This document shows, piece by piece, positions 10,913 through 22,341 of a DNA stretch of 64,000 nucleotides. Under the pieces are notes generated by a model, which was given only the letters and a program-made list of their open reading frames with translations, ran no database searches and was not told where the DNA came from. Where the stretch lies: positions 84,013,306 to 84,077,305 of the forward strand of contig CM067371.1 of the NCBI GenBank assembly GCA_034401795.1, in the 5' to 3' direction. A program made the position numbers and the translations under genes. Every line of letters starts with the position of its first letter. The stretch's first letter is position 1. The stretch is from Chaetoderma sp. LZ-2023a (taxonomy: Eukaryota; Mollusca; Caudofoveata; Chaetodermatida; Chaetodermatidae).

Positions 10913-13382
10913 TTTAGCTCACCTGGCCTGAAAGGCCAAGTGAGCTTATGTCGTGGCGACCGTCCGTCGTCCGTCCGTCATCCGTCAACTTTTCCTTTAA
11001 ACGACTTCTCAAGAACCACTGGGCCAATTTCAATTATAGTAGGCAGGAAGCATCCTTAGGGCATAGGGATACAAGTTTGTTCAAATGAAGCCGATCGGCC
11101 AATTAGGTCGGCGGCCATCTTGGATTTTGGCCGATTTTTAGAAACGTCTTTAAAAATCTTCTCCGAACCCGCTTGAGGGATTGAAGGAAACCTCATGAAA
11201 TATGATCTAAGGCAAGAGCTCAACCAAATTTGTTCAAGGGAACTTAATTGGTCAAATAGTTTTGTGGCCACCTTGGTTGACCTAGTTTTAGCGAAAAAAA
11301 CTTTTCCAGAACCACTGAAGGGATCAGGCCAAAATTTGGCAGATATGATTATGGACTAAGGGCCAGTAAAGTTTGATCAAGAGAAGTTAATCCATCAAAA
11401 AAAACAAGGCCGCCGTGGGCCAATCAAAATATAGCATGTTTGGCGGCCATATTGGATTTTTTTATTGGATGGATTTTGAGGCCGAAATTGGTTTTATATG
11501 GGTTTTTGGCTATTCTGATCTCAAATTTGCAATTTTTAAAACTGTCTGATAAACGGTTTGGCGGCCATCTTGGATCATTTTCCTGCCATAAAGCTCCCCT
11601 ACTAAAGCAATGGGAAATTAAAAAATATCTTCTCGAGAACTACTTGGCCGATTTTAATTATATTTGCTAGGAAGCATCCTTAAGGCATAGAGATTCAAGT
11701 TTGTTCAAAGGAACCTGATCGGCCAATTTGGCCGGCGACCATCTTGGATTTCGATCGATTTTTAGAAATGTCTTTAAAAATCTTCTCCTCCCAAACCATT
11801 TGGGGGATCAATTCAAAACTCACGAAATATGATCTAGGGTAAGCGCTGAATCAAGTTTGTTCAAGGAAACTTGATTGATCAAATGGTTCAGCGGCCATCT
11901 TAGATGACCTAGTTTTCACAAAAACGACTTCTTCCCCAGAACCGCTGAAGCGATCAGGCCGAAATTTGTGATATATGATTAGCAAATAAGGGCGATTAAT
12001 GTTTGTTCAAGAGAAGTTGATGCGTCAAAAAACATGGCCGCGGTGGACCAATCAAAACATGGTGTTTGGCAGCCATATTGGATTTTTTTATTTGATGGAG
12101 TTTGAGGCCGAAATTCGTTTTATATAGTTTTTTGGGCATTCTTATCTCAAATTTGCAATTTTCGAAGCTGTCGGATAAACGGTTTGGCAGCCATCGTGGA
12201 TCATTTTCCCGCCAAAAGCTCCGATACTAAAGCAATGGGAAATTTAAAATGTCCTCTCGAGAACTTCTGGGCCGATTTGAATTATATTTGGCAGGAAGCA
12301 TCCTTATGGCATAGAGATTTCATTTTGTTCAAACGGAGCTGATCGGCCAATTTGGCCAGTGGCCATCTTGGATTTCGGCCGATTTTTAGAAATGTCTAAA
12401 AATCTCGTTCTCCGAAACAGCTTGGGGAATCGATTCAAAACTTATGAAACCTCATCTAGGCAAAGAGGTAAGCCAAGTTTGTTCAAGACAACTTGATTGA
12501 CCGAATGGTTCGGCAGCCATCTTGGATGACCTAGTTTTTCCGAAAACGACTTCTCCAGAACCGCTGAATGGATCAGGCCAAAATTTTGGAGACATGATTA
12601 GGGACTAAGAGCCATTAAAGTTTGTTCAAGGGAAGTCGCTCCATCAAAAAACATGGCCGCCGTGGGCCAATCAAAATGTAGCGTGTTTGGCGGACATATG
12701 GGATTTTTTTATTTGATGGATTTTGAGGCCAAAATTGGTTCTGTATATATGTTTTTGGGTATTCTGAGCTCAAATTTGCAATTTTCGAAACTGTGGGATA
12801 AACGGTTTGGCGGCCATCTTGCATAATTTTCTCATCAAAAGCTCCCATGCTAAAGCAATGGGAAATTTTAAATGTCTTCTCTAGAACTACCAAGCCGATT
12901 TCAATTATATTTGGCAGGAAGCATCCTTAGGGCATAAGGATCCAAGTTTGTTCAAATGAACCCGATTGGCCAATTTGTCCAGCGGCCATTTTGGATTTCG
13001 TCCAATTTCAGGAAATGTCTTGGAAAATCTTCTCCGAAACCACTTGGTGAATCTTCATCTAGGACAAGAGGTAAGCCAAGTTTGTTCAAGAGGACTTGAT
13101 TGACCAAATGGTTCGGCGACCATCTTGGATGACCTGGTTTTCAAGAAAATGACTCCTCCAGAACCGCTGAATGGATCAGGCCGAAATTTGGGGCATTGAA
13201 ATTTGTTCAAGGGAAGTTAATCCATCAAAAAAACATGGGCGCCGTGGGCCAATCAAAATGTAGTGTGTTTGGCGCCCATATTGCACTTGCAAAATTGTCC
13301 ACAAACTCATTTAAAAGACTGCTTTTGAAAAATTGATGGTGCTCCAGGTGAGCGACACAGGTCCCTTGGGCCTCTCTTTGTT
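10913..13382 (+). repeat. TTAGCTCACC repeat with about four ~620-bp tandem units
   Basis: The element opens TTTAGCTCACCTGGCCTGAA and closes CCAGGTGAGCGACACAGGTC, so the ends are partly inverted. Inside, the block 'CTCGAGAACCACTGGGCCGA ... GGCAGGAAGCATCCTTA' recurs at about 11,010, 11,632, 12,253 and 12,878, a period near 620 bp. A second block (GTTTGGCGGCCATATTGGAT) recurs at about 11,435, 12,060, 12,690 and 13,262. The units differ by perhaps 10-15% by eye. The ORFs in it (11,056-12,893) are not coding. Confidence 0.8.
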
Positions 13383-14054
13383 TGCGTGTGTGTACTTTGA
13401 GTCCAATATATGAGGAGGTTCATGGTCAACATTGTACTTAGTGTATTGTACAACAGCATCTGATCCATCAACTGGCTTTCGCCCCCTTTCAATTGAAAAA
13501 CAATAACTGACTCATGGCCGTCAAGGAAACTAGCGATGGTTGACGTTGGTCGTCTAGATTTGAACCATGACGTATCATTGGAGTCAATGTCATTAGGCTT
13601 GGAGGAAGTTTGAGTTTCACGAATGTGGGTCGTGTGCTTATTTCTGTATCTAGTTAGGCAATCAAAGTGGTGTCACCCATTGATGTGGACGTATTTCTCA
13701 ATGACTGTACTACACACGTAGTAGAATATTGTATCAGATTCTGCTGCCATGTGTCACAAATGTTGGGTTTCGTCGCTGATGGCGTTGACATTCACTTTGA
13801 CCTCCTTTGCTTGCCATGTGTACAGGCATGATCCGGTGTCTTTCTGTTTGGACTCGTTCCCTTGCTCCGTCAGTTCGGTTGAGTTTTTCACCGCTGAATG
13901 TCACATGGCACGTTTAGCGCGTCTGTCATTTTACAGAAACATATATGGAGAAGCATCAATATCAAATGAGAGTGGTAGAGGTAACGCGTTTTTAAATTTA
14001 CAAAAGTCGTCTAGGAAGGCTTTCTTCCTTTCATCCTTTTGGCACACTGCACAT
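13383..14054 (-). other. Possible N-terminal relic of the uncharacterised family; otherwise unassigned
   Basis: On the minus strand, 13,500-13,760 translates in pieces as FYYVCSTVIEKYVHING, then HFDCLTRYRNKHTTHIRE and SWFKSRRP. This is protein-like, and the Cys/His spacing with basic residues reminds me of the N-terminal region of the family relic at 9,326-10,905. If so, the tandem repeat array at 10,913-13,382 split the gene. The plus-strand ORF 13,749-14,090 is an overlapping shadow. Low confidence. Confidence 0.25.
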
Positions 14055-14056
14055 TA

Positions 14057-14169
14057 TGTAGATATGGGATTGTCTCCTGGGGGGTCATGACCCCGGGGAC
14101 ATCTTATATTTGCAGTCCAAGACCCCCAGCGAAGAATATGACAAGACCCCCAGCAAAGAATATGACTAT
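14057..14169 (+). repeat. Residual 5' LTR edge (113 bp)
   Basis: Begins TGTAGATATGGGATTGTCTC and is identical to 20,920-21,032, including two CCCCCAGC-AAGAATATGAC words. Identity of the two copies implies recent insertion or recent gene conversion. A complete LTR of only 113 bp is an alternative, but it would lack the TATA and AATAAA signals that are found further right in the 3' copy. Confidence 0.6.
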
Positions 14170-14591
14170 GCGGGTTGGTGCAGGATTTGCAAGCAGTGCA
14201 AGAACGACCTAAACCGGCAGCCCAACGCGCTGCACCCACGCGAAAAACAGCAACCCCGCCACCCAAGCAACTTAATACGGGAGCGGGACGCAGGGCGATC
14301 AAGCGTCCCCGCACTGACGAAATGGAGATCGACGAGGTGAACGATCATCGACGACGCATGACACCCAGTGACTGTTCACGTAACAATCGAATGGACATGA
14401 ACAATGCTAGACGCAACCGTGACGAATATGTCGATCGTGACGGGTTTGTGCTAACCGGCGAGGGGACAGATGAGATGGGCCGCTACTCATACGGTATCGG
14501 ACACAATTCGCCCTCCCGCCGGAACAGCTACGCCGAAATAGTTAGTGGACGAAGGAGCCCGGGAAACGATGACGGAGAGAGCCGTTGGTGA
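14166..14591 (+). pseudogene. gag: Gag C-terminal remnant
   Basis: The frame is open from 14,166 immediately after the residual LTR and has no credible start codon. About 140 codons are hydrophilic and rich in Arg, Asp and Asn, with Pro/Gln-rich sequence first and a RRNRDEYVDRDG stretch later. No capsid fold signature or CCHC zinc knuckle is visible, so the conserved parts of gag are missing. It overlaps the protease ORF by a few bases (14,585), a usual gag-pol arrangement. Called as gag by position only. Confidence 0.5.
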
Positions 14592-15307
14592 GATCACCGA
14601 CCGAGCGGTTCTTAATCCGTCTAAAAATGGATAAAGACGGTCCATCGGATCAGGGTAAGTACCTGCATGCCTTAGTGGATACTGGTGCTAGCACATCCTT
14701 GATTCGTAAGGATATATGGCGTAGCATGTTGAATGCTAGGCCATTGAAAAGAGCAAGAACGCTCTTAGCTGTAAATGGTTCCCCGATAAAGTTGTTGGGG
14801 GAAACACAAGTAAAATTCAAGAACGCCCGACCCATCCCTAGTACGATTGTGGCCAGAATGAGGCATGAATGTTTACTTGGAGCGGATGCTTTGCACCTGG
14901 GAAATGCAAAGATTGACTATCGGGCCAAAATTGTAGTATGGTTTGGCCAGATATATCCCTTTGAGTATCCGCATAGAGAACAGACAAATTATGTCTATGC
15001 AAGCTGTAAGGAAACGACCGGATATAAAGATATCGACAAAGTCATGGCGGACTTTGCAGATATTTTTGATACGGCTCGTCCAAACACTTTAGGATTGGTT
15101 CCCAAAGTCAAGTGTACGGTACCGACAGGGGATGCCTATCCTATTAGGCAGAAAGCGTACCGTCTACCGCTAGCCAAGCAATATATAGTCAAGAATCAAG
15201 TGGCTGAGATGCTGGCAGCGGGCGTCATAAGACCGTCGTCATCCCCATGGGCGTCACCCGTTACGTTGGTTCCTAAGAAGGACGGGGGGGACGAGATTTT
15301 GTATTGA
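14585..15307 (+). pseudogene. pol: Pol N-terminal part: aspartic protease and start of reverse transcriptase
   Basis: The retropepsin active site is seen as LVDTGASTSLIRKDIW around residues 30-45, followed by the hydrophobic flap and LLGADALH, the usual second conserved block. The C-terminal third enters the RT fingers with AAGVIRPSSSPWASPVTLVP. The frame then runs into a stop right after a run of seven G residues at 15,284-15,290. The RT domain resumes in another frame from about 15,300, so the protein is interrupted by a one-base frame change within the run. This may be mutation or a homopolymer sequencing error. There is no upstream ATG requirement because pol is normally made from gag. 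Confidence 0.85.
15284..15290 (+). other. G7 run breaking the pol frame
   Basis: Seven consecutive G residues lie at the exact point where the RT sequence changes frame between the upstream ORF (ending 15,307) and the downstream one (open across 15,318). Confidence 0.85.
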
Positions 15308-15317
15308 CTATAGGAAA

Positions 15318-18218
15318 TTGAACTCCGTTTGTCGTAAGGATAGCTATCCTTTGCCGAATATATCGGACATTTTTGATTCTATGGGCGGCGCTACGATCTT
15401 TTCGACTATGGACTTGAAGTCTGGCTATTGGCAGATACCAATGGACAGCCAAGACATAGCGAAAACAGCGTTCGTTTGCAGTCAAGGTTTGTTTGAATTT
15501 CTTCGGATGCCGTTCGGTTTTGCGAACTCAGGTGCCGTATTTCAGAGGGCAATGAACGATATTTTCCGAGAATTCGTGGGAAAATGTCTGCATGTTTTTG
15601 TCGACGATATAGTCATATATTCGAGAAACCCGGCTGAACATGCACAGCATTTGCGTACAGTTATGCGTAGAATTCAAGAATATAATTTGCAAGTTAAAAA
15701 ATCGAAATGCGATTTCGCCCAACCATCAGTTGATTTGTTAGGATATCGTGTTTCAGCACAGGGAGTGGCTCCTCAGGTCCAGAAGGTCAAGGTCATAAGA
15801 GAAATGTCACCGCCACGCGACGTGGATGAGGTGAGAAGTTTCCTGGGCGCTACAGGGTATTACCGCTCTTGTGTGCAAGGCTATGCCGAAATTGCTAAGC
15901 CTTTGATAGAATTGACTAAGAAATATAAACGTTTTGAGTGGGGTCAGGAAGAACAGCAAGCGTTTAAGAAATTACAAAACTTGCTGTGTAGTGAGACGGT
16001 TCTCACATATCCGAATTTGAATGCTCCGTATAGATTGTATACTGATGCGTCTAGCTATGCGATAGGTGCGATACTGGTACAGGTAGATGACGAGGGTATT
16101 GAGCGTGTGATTCAGTATGTCAGCTCTACTCTTAAAGACAGTCAGTTGAATTGGCCTGTGATAGAAAAGGAAGCTTATGCGGTGATATACGCGCTAAAGA
16201 AGCTTAGACCTTATCTATTTGGCGCGCAGTTTACCGTGTATACCGACCACAAACCCCTAAAGAGTTTGTTTGTGGGCGAAGTTAAAAACACGAAGGTGCA
16301 GCGCTGGGCGGTACTGATTGCCGAGTACGGATGTAAGATTGAATACATCCAAGGATCGAAGAATATTCGAGCGGACATGTTGTCCAGGTTACGTCATCCG
16401 GTGGAAGTCGCGACGTTAGACACGGGCGACTTTGTAATACCAGACGTCGACGAGGGAGTGTTACCTCACGTCCCTCTGGAAGCATTCGACATACCATATG
16501 ACAAATTGTGTGCCGAGCAGACCAAGGAATACCCGGAGTTGTTCAAAAACACCCCGGAGGAGTATATGGTCAAGAATGGCATTTTGTATTCTTTAATTAC
16601 GCCTTCAGCGTTGGACGCTGAGTACCCCAGAATTGTCTTACCTACCCTGTTCCGTGAGAAAGTGCTCCGGATGGCTCATGAACGAGCTGGTCACCAAGGT
16701 CTACAGAAGACCATCGGTATGGTAAGAGATTCTTTTGTATGGACGTCTTTAAGAAAAGACGTAATTCGTATGCTTGAAACATGTACGAAGTGCCAGGTCA
16801 ACCGACCTGTCACTACCCGACCCAGGTATAGTGAAATGCCCATGGCCAATTATCCGTGTCAGATAATTGGAATGGATTTGATTGGTCCATTATTAGAATC
16901 GAATAAGTGTAACGTGTATATCATGACGGTGATCGATCACTGCTCTGCTTGGGCAGAAGCATATCCGATTGCAGCAAAGACATCTCAAAATGTGGAAGAA
17001 AAGTTCTTCAACGAGTATGTCGCGCGTCATGGCGTCCCTGAGATTGTAATAACCGACCAGGGTAAAGAATTTTGTTCCCATTCTCTGGAGGAGCGGTTTA
17101 AGGAACACGGTATCGACCATAGACGGTCTAGCCCATACCATCCGCAGACCAATGGACGTACCGAGAGATTCAACCGCACTCTTAAGGAGTTGATCCAGAA
17201 AGGTGTGAACAACGCCTCGCGGGCGTGGGAAGACGAGTTGGGAGCAGCTTTGACAGCGTACTGCAGTACTCGTCATGCGACGACCGGATATACGCCATTT
17301 TATTTGACGTATGGGCGACGGGCGAGATTGCCAATGGCCGTTCCAATCGATGCGTCGCAAGACCTTGGTGAGAGACTAACGTATCTCAACAACGCCTTGC
17401 TACGTGCTCGGGAGGGAACAGCTAGATCTCGAGAGATTCACAGGGAACAGGTTAATAAGCGTGCGAACGCTGGTGAGTTTAAAGTGGGGGATTCGGTGGT
17501 CGTCAAAGCTGAAGAGAGGATGAAATTGACCTCTCGCAGCGACCCCGAGTATGAGATCTTCAAAATTAACGGACCTGTGGCCCATGTCCGCCATCAAAGG
17601 TCCGGGAGAATGCGTGTGCTTAATATATGTAAGCTGCGCGTAGTCGACTCGGAAATGTGCTGGGACGGGGTGCGACCACGCCCCATTCGTAACCCTACCA
17701 AGGGGACGAAAGCTAGCCATCACCCCAGGGCGATGTTGCCCCAGCCAGAACCTATGGTCACCGACGCGGAGACGACACCCCAGGCTCGTAAGAAGCGGCC
17801 AGCTTCGGATATGGAGCCAGAGGTGCGTACAGGGGGTAAGAGGGTTGACCGGAAAAAGGTTCAACCCAATACGAGTCGCAATCGAAACCATGAGTCACCA
17901 ATTGACGTCATCGGAACTCCTAGGCCCATGGTGATTGACGCTCCAGAGGCGGCACCAGAGCTGCACTCTGAACCAATGGAGATGCTTCCATCGCATCCTT
18001 ATATGCTGCGCAAGCGCAGACATATACCAGATGACGATTCTGACAGCAAGCAACTCAGGTTAGACTTGAAGCGAAAGCAAGGGTATGGGCGGGAGAACGA
18101 ATCCGGTAACAAGCGACTCCGAATTGGCGTAATAGACTCCGCCCTTTACGATGACGTGCTATACGCTGATTTCGTCAGTCGTGTAAATGCCGTTATTCAG
18201 CGGCACAACCGCCGATAG
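15318..18218 (+). pseudogene. pol: Pol main part: reverse transcriptase, RNase H, integrase
   Basis: About 966 open codons. RT: MDLKSGYWQI (near residue 32), RMPFGFANSGAVFQRAMND, and the catalytic FVDDIVIYS near residue 92-100. RNase H: YTDASSYAIGAIL near 240, then EKEAYAVIYALKKLRPYL and YTDHKPLKSL. Integrase: zinc-binding HERAGH ... CTKC near 452-490, then the DDE core with IGMDLIGPL (~517), VITDQGKEF (~577) and TNGRTERFNRTLKELI (~611). A GDSVVVKAEE to VLNICKLRVV region fits the integrase C-terminal domain. A long basic tail of about 230 residues rich in Pro, Arg and Lys follows, longer than usual. No internal stop is present, so apart from the frame break upstream it looks recently active. 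The leucine at 15,318 is not a real start. Confidence 0.9.
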
Positions 18219-18310
18219 TGTGTATTGTATCGCTATACTGTAACATCGCAAATAGCCAGTACGTAAAATATCATAACAATTAAGACTAAATTTGTTCGCA
18301 AGATACTAAA

Positions 18311-18610
18311 ATGTATTCGTTTAAATTGTGTATAATGGCGTTGTGGTTTAGCATGGTATCAAGTATATGCAAGGACTCGAGTATACACCGCCTGCCGAAC
18401 GGCGTCATGATAACTAAGCCGATGACTGTGTCAGTGATACGGGCCGAATGGACCGTGATAGTATCCATCGACCATCCTTACCTACCCGCGGAGTTCCTGG
18501 GACGGTTGGCCCAAATGGCCAGTCTCGCCGCTAGCATGGGTACCAAAACAGCGTTTTTGAGTGGGAACGATATATACGGATTACAGCATCGAATACGGGG
18601 GGGGGGGTAA
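18311..18610 (+). pseudogene. env: Envelope N-terminal ORF with signal-peptide-like start
   Basis: An ATG ORF of 99 codons begins 90 bp after the pol stop. The first ~20 residues (MYSFKLCIMALWFSMVSSIC) look like a secretion signal. The rest has no motif I know. It ends at a run of eleven G residues (18,597-18,607), and the downstream envelope ORF lies in a different frame. By position this is the leader and short surface part of the same envelope protein, separated by a frame change. Alternatively it is an independent small gene. The initiation context is unremarkable. Confidence 0.6.
18597..18607 (+). other. G11 run breaking the envelope frame
   Basis: Eleven G residues end the 99-codon leader ORF and sit just before the open frame of the fusion subunit. 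This is the second frame break of this element located in a G run. Confidence 0.8.
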
Positions 18611-18615
18611 GAAAG

Positions 18616-20250
18616 ATGGCAAGCCAAACACAGCAAACCATGAGTAGTCGAAGTGGCGCTAGGCAGAAGCGGGGGTTATTTAACTTTGTGGGCGACATCG
18701 CATCATCGCTGTTCGGTACCGCTACATCTGGGGATATAGACGCCATACGAGATGTGGTAAGGAGGGCGATGACGAGGATGAACAAAGTGGTGCATTTTAC
18801 CAACCAGTTGACGTCGCACGTCAAATTAGCTTTCCGAAATATTGGTATGAACACGGACCGTATTAACGAGTTAGGCGACAACTTGGCCAGTGCAACGAGC
18901 AACATGAGCCGAGCGCTCAGGCAGCAGGGAATTCGATTGTTGGAACTCTATGCGTTGGTACGGTTAGGACATGTTATAGACTCGGCTGAACACGTGGTCT
19001 ATGACTACCAGAAGGCAGCCGAACGATTCCATAGGCAAACGGCATCCTTAGAGTTGGGTCGTCTAACGGAGGAACTTTTTAGTCCCGACGATCTGACGTC
19101 CGTATCGAAACAGGTTAGTGCGGAATATAGGCTGATAAGACCGTATCAGTGGTATTACAGAAATGTAGTGGTATATCCATTGTGGCAGGACGAATCGAAA
19201 CTTCATTATGTGGCGACACTACCGTTAATTGACGGAGGACAATATATCGAATATGGACTACACTCATGGCCTGAACCACTGGCCAAGACAGGGTATTACA
19301 TGCAAGTGATGCTGGCCCGTACCAGCATTGGTCTAGATACCAAGACTGGGTGGTACTTTACTGCGTCGGCGTGTCGTGGTGCCGACCCTAGGGTGTGTCA
19401 GGGACAACTATGGGTCGACAAGACCCACGTGCCCTGTATTGTGAGTGTACTGACAAATGCGACTGATAGCAACTGTAATATTCAACTAACGAAGTCAAAC
19501 GTAACCATTAGTAAATTATTTGCCAACGAGAAAATCGGAGTAGTGTTGCAAACGTTCGGCGAGACGGTGGAAATCCATTGCGACGGACGACTGACGGACC
19601 GATGTAGGGTGAGTAATGGTGTGTATGCATTGATGTCTGGAGAATGCGGGAATAGTGGGAGGGGCTGGCGATTCGAGCCTGTAGCGTCTTATAGTCGGAC
19701 GTACACTCGAATAGGCCTAGCCATTGAAATGCCCCATTTGGATGTGTCCGGCATTCTAAATCAATCCATGATAGTTGACCATTTAAAGCCACAACCGTGG
19801 AACCATTTACAAAAGTCTAAGTACGTGCCGCTAGCACCGTTATCCATGATCGACCCAGTGATGGTCGATGGCATTGGGGTACATTCTTTCGTATCATATT
19901 CAACGGGTTCCTTCGTAGTTGTGTTAGTAATTGTGCTTATATTATATAAATGTGGCGTGTTATCACGCATGTGGAATGCGCTTAAATGCAAGCCACGTGC
20001 GGCCCATAAATACAAGCCACGTGCGGCCCATAGTAGTGAACCGCATATCATTGCACCAACTATTCAGACCCAGCAGCCCCGGAGACCTGCAGCTCTACCG
20101 GAGCCGCTGCGGATGGCAGCCGGGTCGTCGCCTAATGCTGACGCCAGGACTGAGATCGACCCGATGGCTGCCGAATGGATAGAGATGGAGACGTACGTTG
20201 ACGTGGTGGATCCTAACGTGAGCATAAACCGCTTGGAGGTATCACCATGA
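18616..20250 (+). pseudogene. env: Envelope fusion subunit, errantivirus Env / baculovirus F type
   Basis: 544 open codons. A furin-like RQKR at residues 16-19 is followed at once by GLFNFVGDIASSLFGTAT, which has the look of the fusion peptide at the start of the F2-F1 cleavage product in errantivirus Env and baculovirus F proteins. Heptad-like helical sequence follows (NELGDNLASATSNMSRALRQ region), then a Cys-containing ectodomain with paired cysteines. One membrane span of about 20 hydrophobic residues lies near 425-447 (GSFVVVLVIVLILY), with a ~95-residue cytoplasmic tail containing a KPRAAHKYKPRAAH duplication. The ATG at 18,616 lies just inside the putative cleavage region, so it is probably not the native start. 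The family role is membrane fusion; whether this copy makes any protein is unknown given the frame break upstream. Confidence 0.85.
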
Positions 20251-20253
20251 CAT

Positions 20254-20917
20254 TTTGGCACTAACTTTATATGTTTCTACTGGAACAATAATTGGTGAAT
20301 ATTAATAATTGTGGCGCGAACTTTATCATGATACCGTACTGTGTACTGTTTTATTAATAGGAAAAATTCACATGATCTGTAATGGTATTTGCACTGTAGG
20401 ATTAAGGTTTTGAACTATAATGTTGCGTCGTGTGACGACGAATCATTACGACACGCGAAAAGTGTGTCGCTGCTGACCATGTTGTCGCTGCTGGCAGTAG
20501 CGGCAGTTTATATTAATACATTATGTAATATGTATTCACTTGTTTTAAACTGTACCGATTGCTCGCTTTTATTGTTAAGTTACGCGTGGATCGAGGTTAT
20601 CGACAACGGTTTAATGATGTTATTAATGTGTTTCCGGGGGCAGTCTTTTGCTACCTGGACATGTATGTTTGTATAATTATCAACCATACACTAACGAATA
20701 CTACTAATGTATTTCCGAGCATTCCGCTACTCGGACAAGTATTGGTGTATAATATATTGCCCTGTATTATTAATTTCTTGACCAATTGGATGAATATCAG
20801 GTGGTATCCGTTCAGGCTGCTGGTATTGGTTTGGGTTGTTGATAGTCCACAACGAGTTAGTTGACACTCTCTTTAAGGCCTTAAGAGAGATGGTCAAATA
20901 ACTTTGGTTAAGGGGCG
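20254..20917 (+). other. Spacer between envelope and 3' LTR
   Basis: No convincing ORF; the frames here are short and lack motifs. The last bases before the LTR (TTAAGGGGCG) may act as the polypurine tract. Confidence 0.5.
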
Positions 20918-21817
20918 TATGTAGATATGGGATTGTCTCCTGGGGGGTCATGACCCCGGGGACATCTTATATTTGCAGTCCAAGACCCCCAGCGAAGAAT
21001 ATGACAAGACCCCCAGCAAAGAATATGACTATATTTTTGAATACCAGACGAGCTAGGGAACGGATAACACAATGAGCGAAAATGTATTAGCGCGATCTAG
21101 GGTGTGCATCAAGTCGATGCAAAACTGACACGAAAATATAGCTGATACAATAAGTGAAATTGGAATATGAAATTGGAATAGAATAGACTAAGACTTAGGG
21201 CAGTGAGCTGATGGAATCTATCGGTGGTTGAAAGATGAAAGCTGTTGCTGCAGGCGCGGCATAACCTTTTATAGTATTCAGCAGAAGTTAGGACCAATAG
21301 TTTTCTAAATATTCAAGCAAGAGCGTCGGTGGAATGCTACGCACAGAGTGTACGTAGCACAGACTGAATGACTCATAGAATGACGTAGTAAACGTGGCGA
21401 CGACCGACTTACCATAAGGACCGTAATAAGGTGACCGGGTTTCTATATTTCTATAGAGGCGACCCACGACACCAGATACGACACCAGATGTTGGTGAATC
21501 AGATGTACCACATGGTCACTACGTCATGGAACCCTTCTGAAATGCAGGCGTAGGCCTAATAAGCAAGGGGCTGGACGTGGGCATGATAGCGTCTGGCGCC
21601 AAGTAGATTAGAAAACCAGACGAAAAGTGGACAGAAGACGTTAGTCAGAATAAGATATTAAGAAACGATTAGCAATGATTGTCGAAGCAATGTCCATCAC
21701 TGTCAAGTTTGTGGGAGGTTATCGGATAGAATTCCACACTCATGAGTCAATTAGGGCGCTTTAACTTGTTCGGTGTTCTTTTCCTAAGAGAGAAAATCGG
21801 AGTTTGATTAGTCAGGA

Positions 21818-21905
21818 TGACGTCACAATCAATGAGCATCGAATCAAACTCTGGAAAGAGGAACCCAAACGAACATGGTAGAGGGCTCCAGAGAAGTATA
21901 AAAAG
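21818..21905 (+). promoter_or_regulatory. LTR promoter: CRE-type site and TATA box
   Basis: TGACGTCA at 21,818-21,825 and TATAAAAAG at 21,897-21,905, 72 bp apart, lie in the expected U3 position of the 3' LTR. The equivalent region of the 5' LTR is deleted, so this copy would lack its own 5' promoter. Confidence 0.6.
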
Positions 21906-22335
21906 TGGACTTTAACTTTTTAGTAAAAAAATCTTGGTTCCGAAAATTATTGCGCTTAGGTAAACCTAGCCTCGAGTCCGTATAGTTCTGTGGAACTGAA
22001 TTTGTCGAAATTCAAACAAGTTCTTGGTGAATGGTTTTAAGTAGCCAAGAACGGTTTTTGACGAAAATGATTTAGAGAATCGTGAAACGCAACTTTGTAA
22101 TGATAGAATAACCAGTATTCGTATTGTATGAAAATCAGTTATTTCTATAGACGCGAGTGACAGTAAAAGTTACTCAAAGTATCTGGTGGTAGTATAAGCC
22201 ACCCATAATTGATAGAGATTGGTGGTAGTATAAGCCACTCATATTTACTTAGAGTTTTATTTAACAGTTTGTTTTCTATCGTGACAGCATAAGTCACACA
22301 TATCCGTAGTCATATTAGACAGTCAAACTTAAGAG

Positions 22336-22341
22336 AATAAA
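22336..22341 (+). terminator. Candidate poly(A) signal AATAAA in LTR
   Basis: AATAAA lies about 430 bp downstream of the TATA box within the inferred LTR, a plausible R-region polyadenylation signal. Confidence 0.45.

Noticed and set aside
10913-13382. ORFs such as 11,056-11,271 and 12,615-12,893
   Set aside because: They lie in a repeat array and differ from unit to unit.
14055-14169. A complete 115-bp LTR
   Set aside because: Not excluded, but promoter and poly(A) signals occur only beyond the second copy, so a truncated longer LTR explains more.
15284-18607. Programmed ribosomal frameshifting at the G runs
   Set aside because: The first break lies inside the RT domain, where a programmed shift is not expected, and homopolymer error or mutation is simpler.
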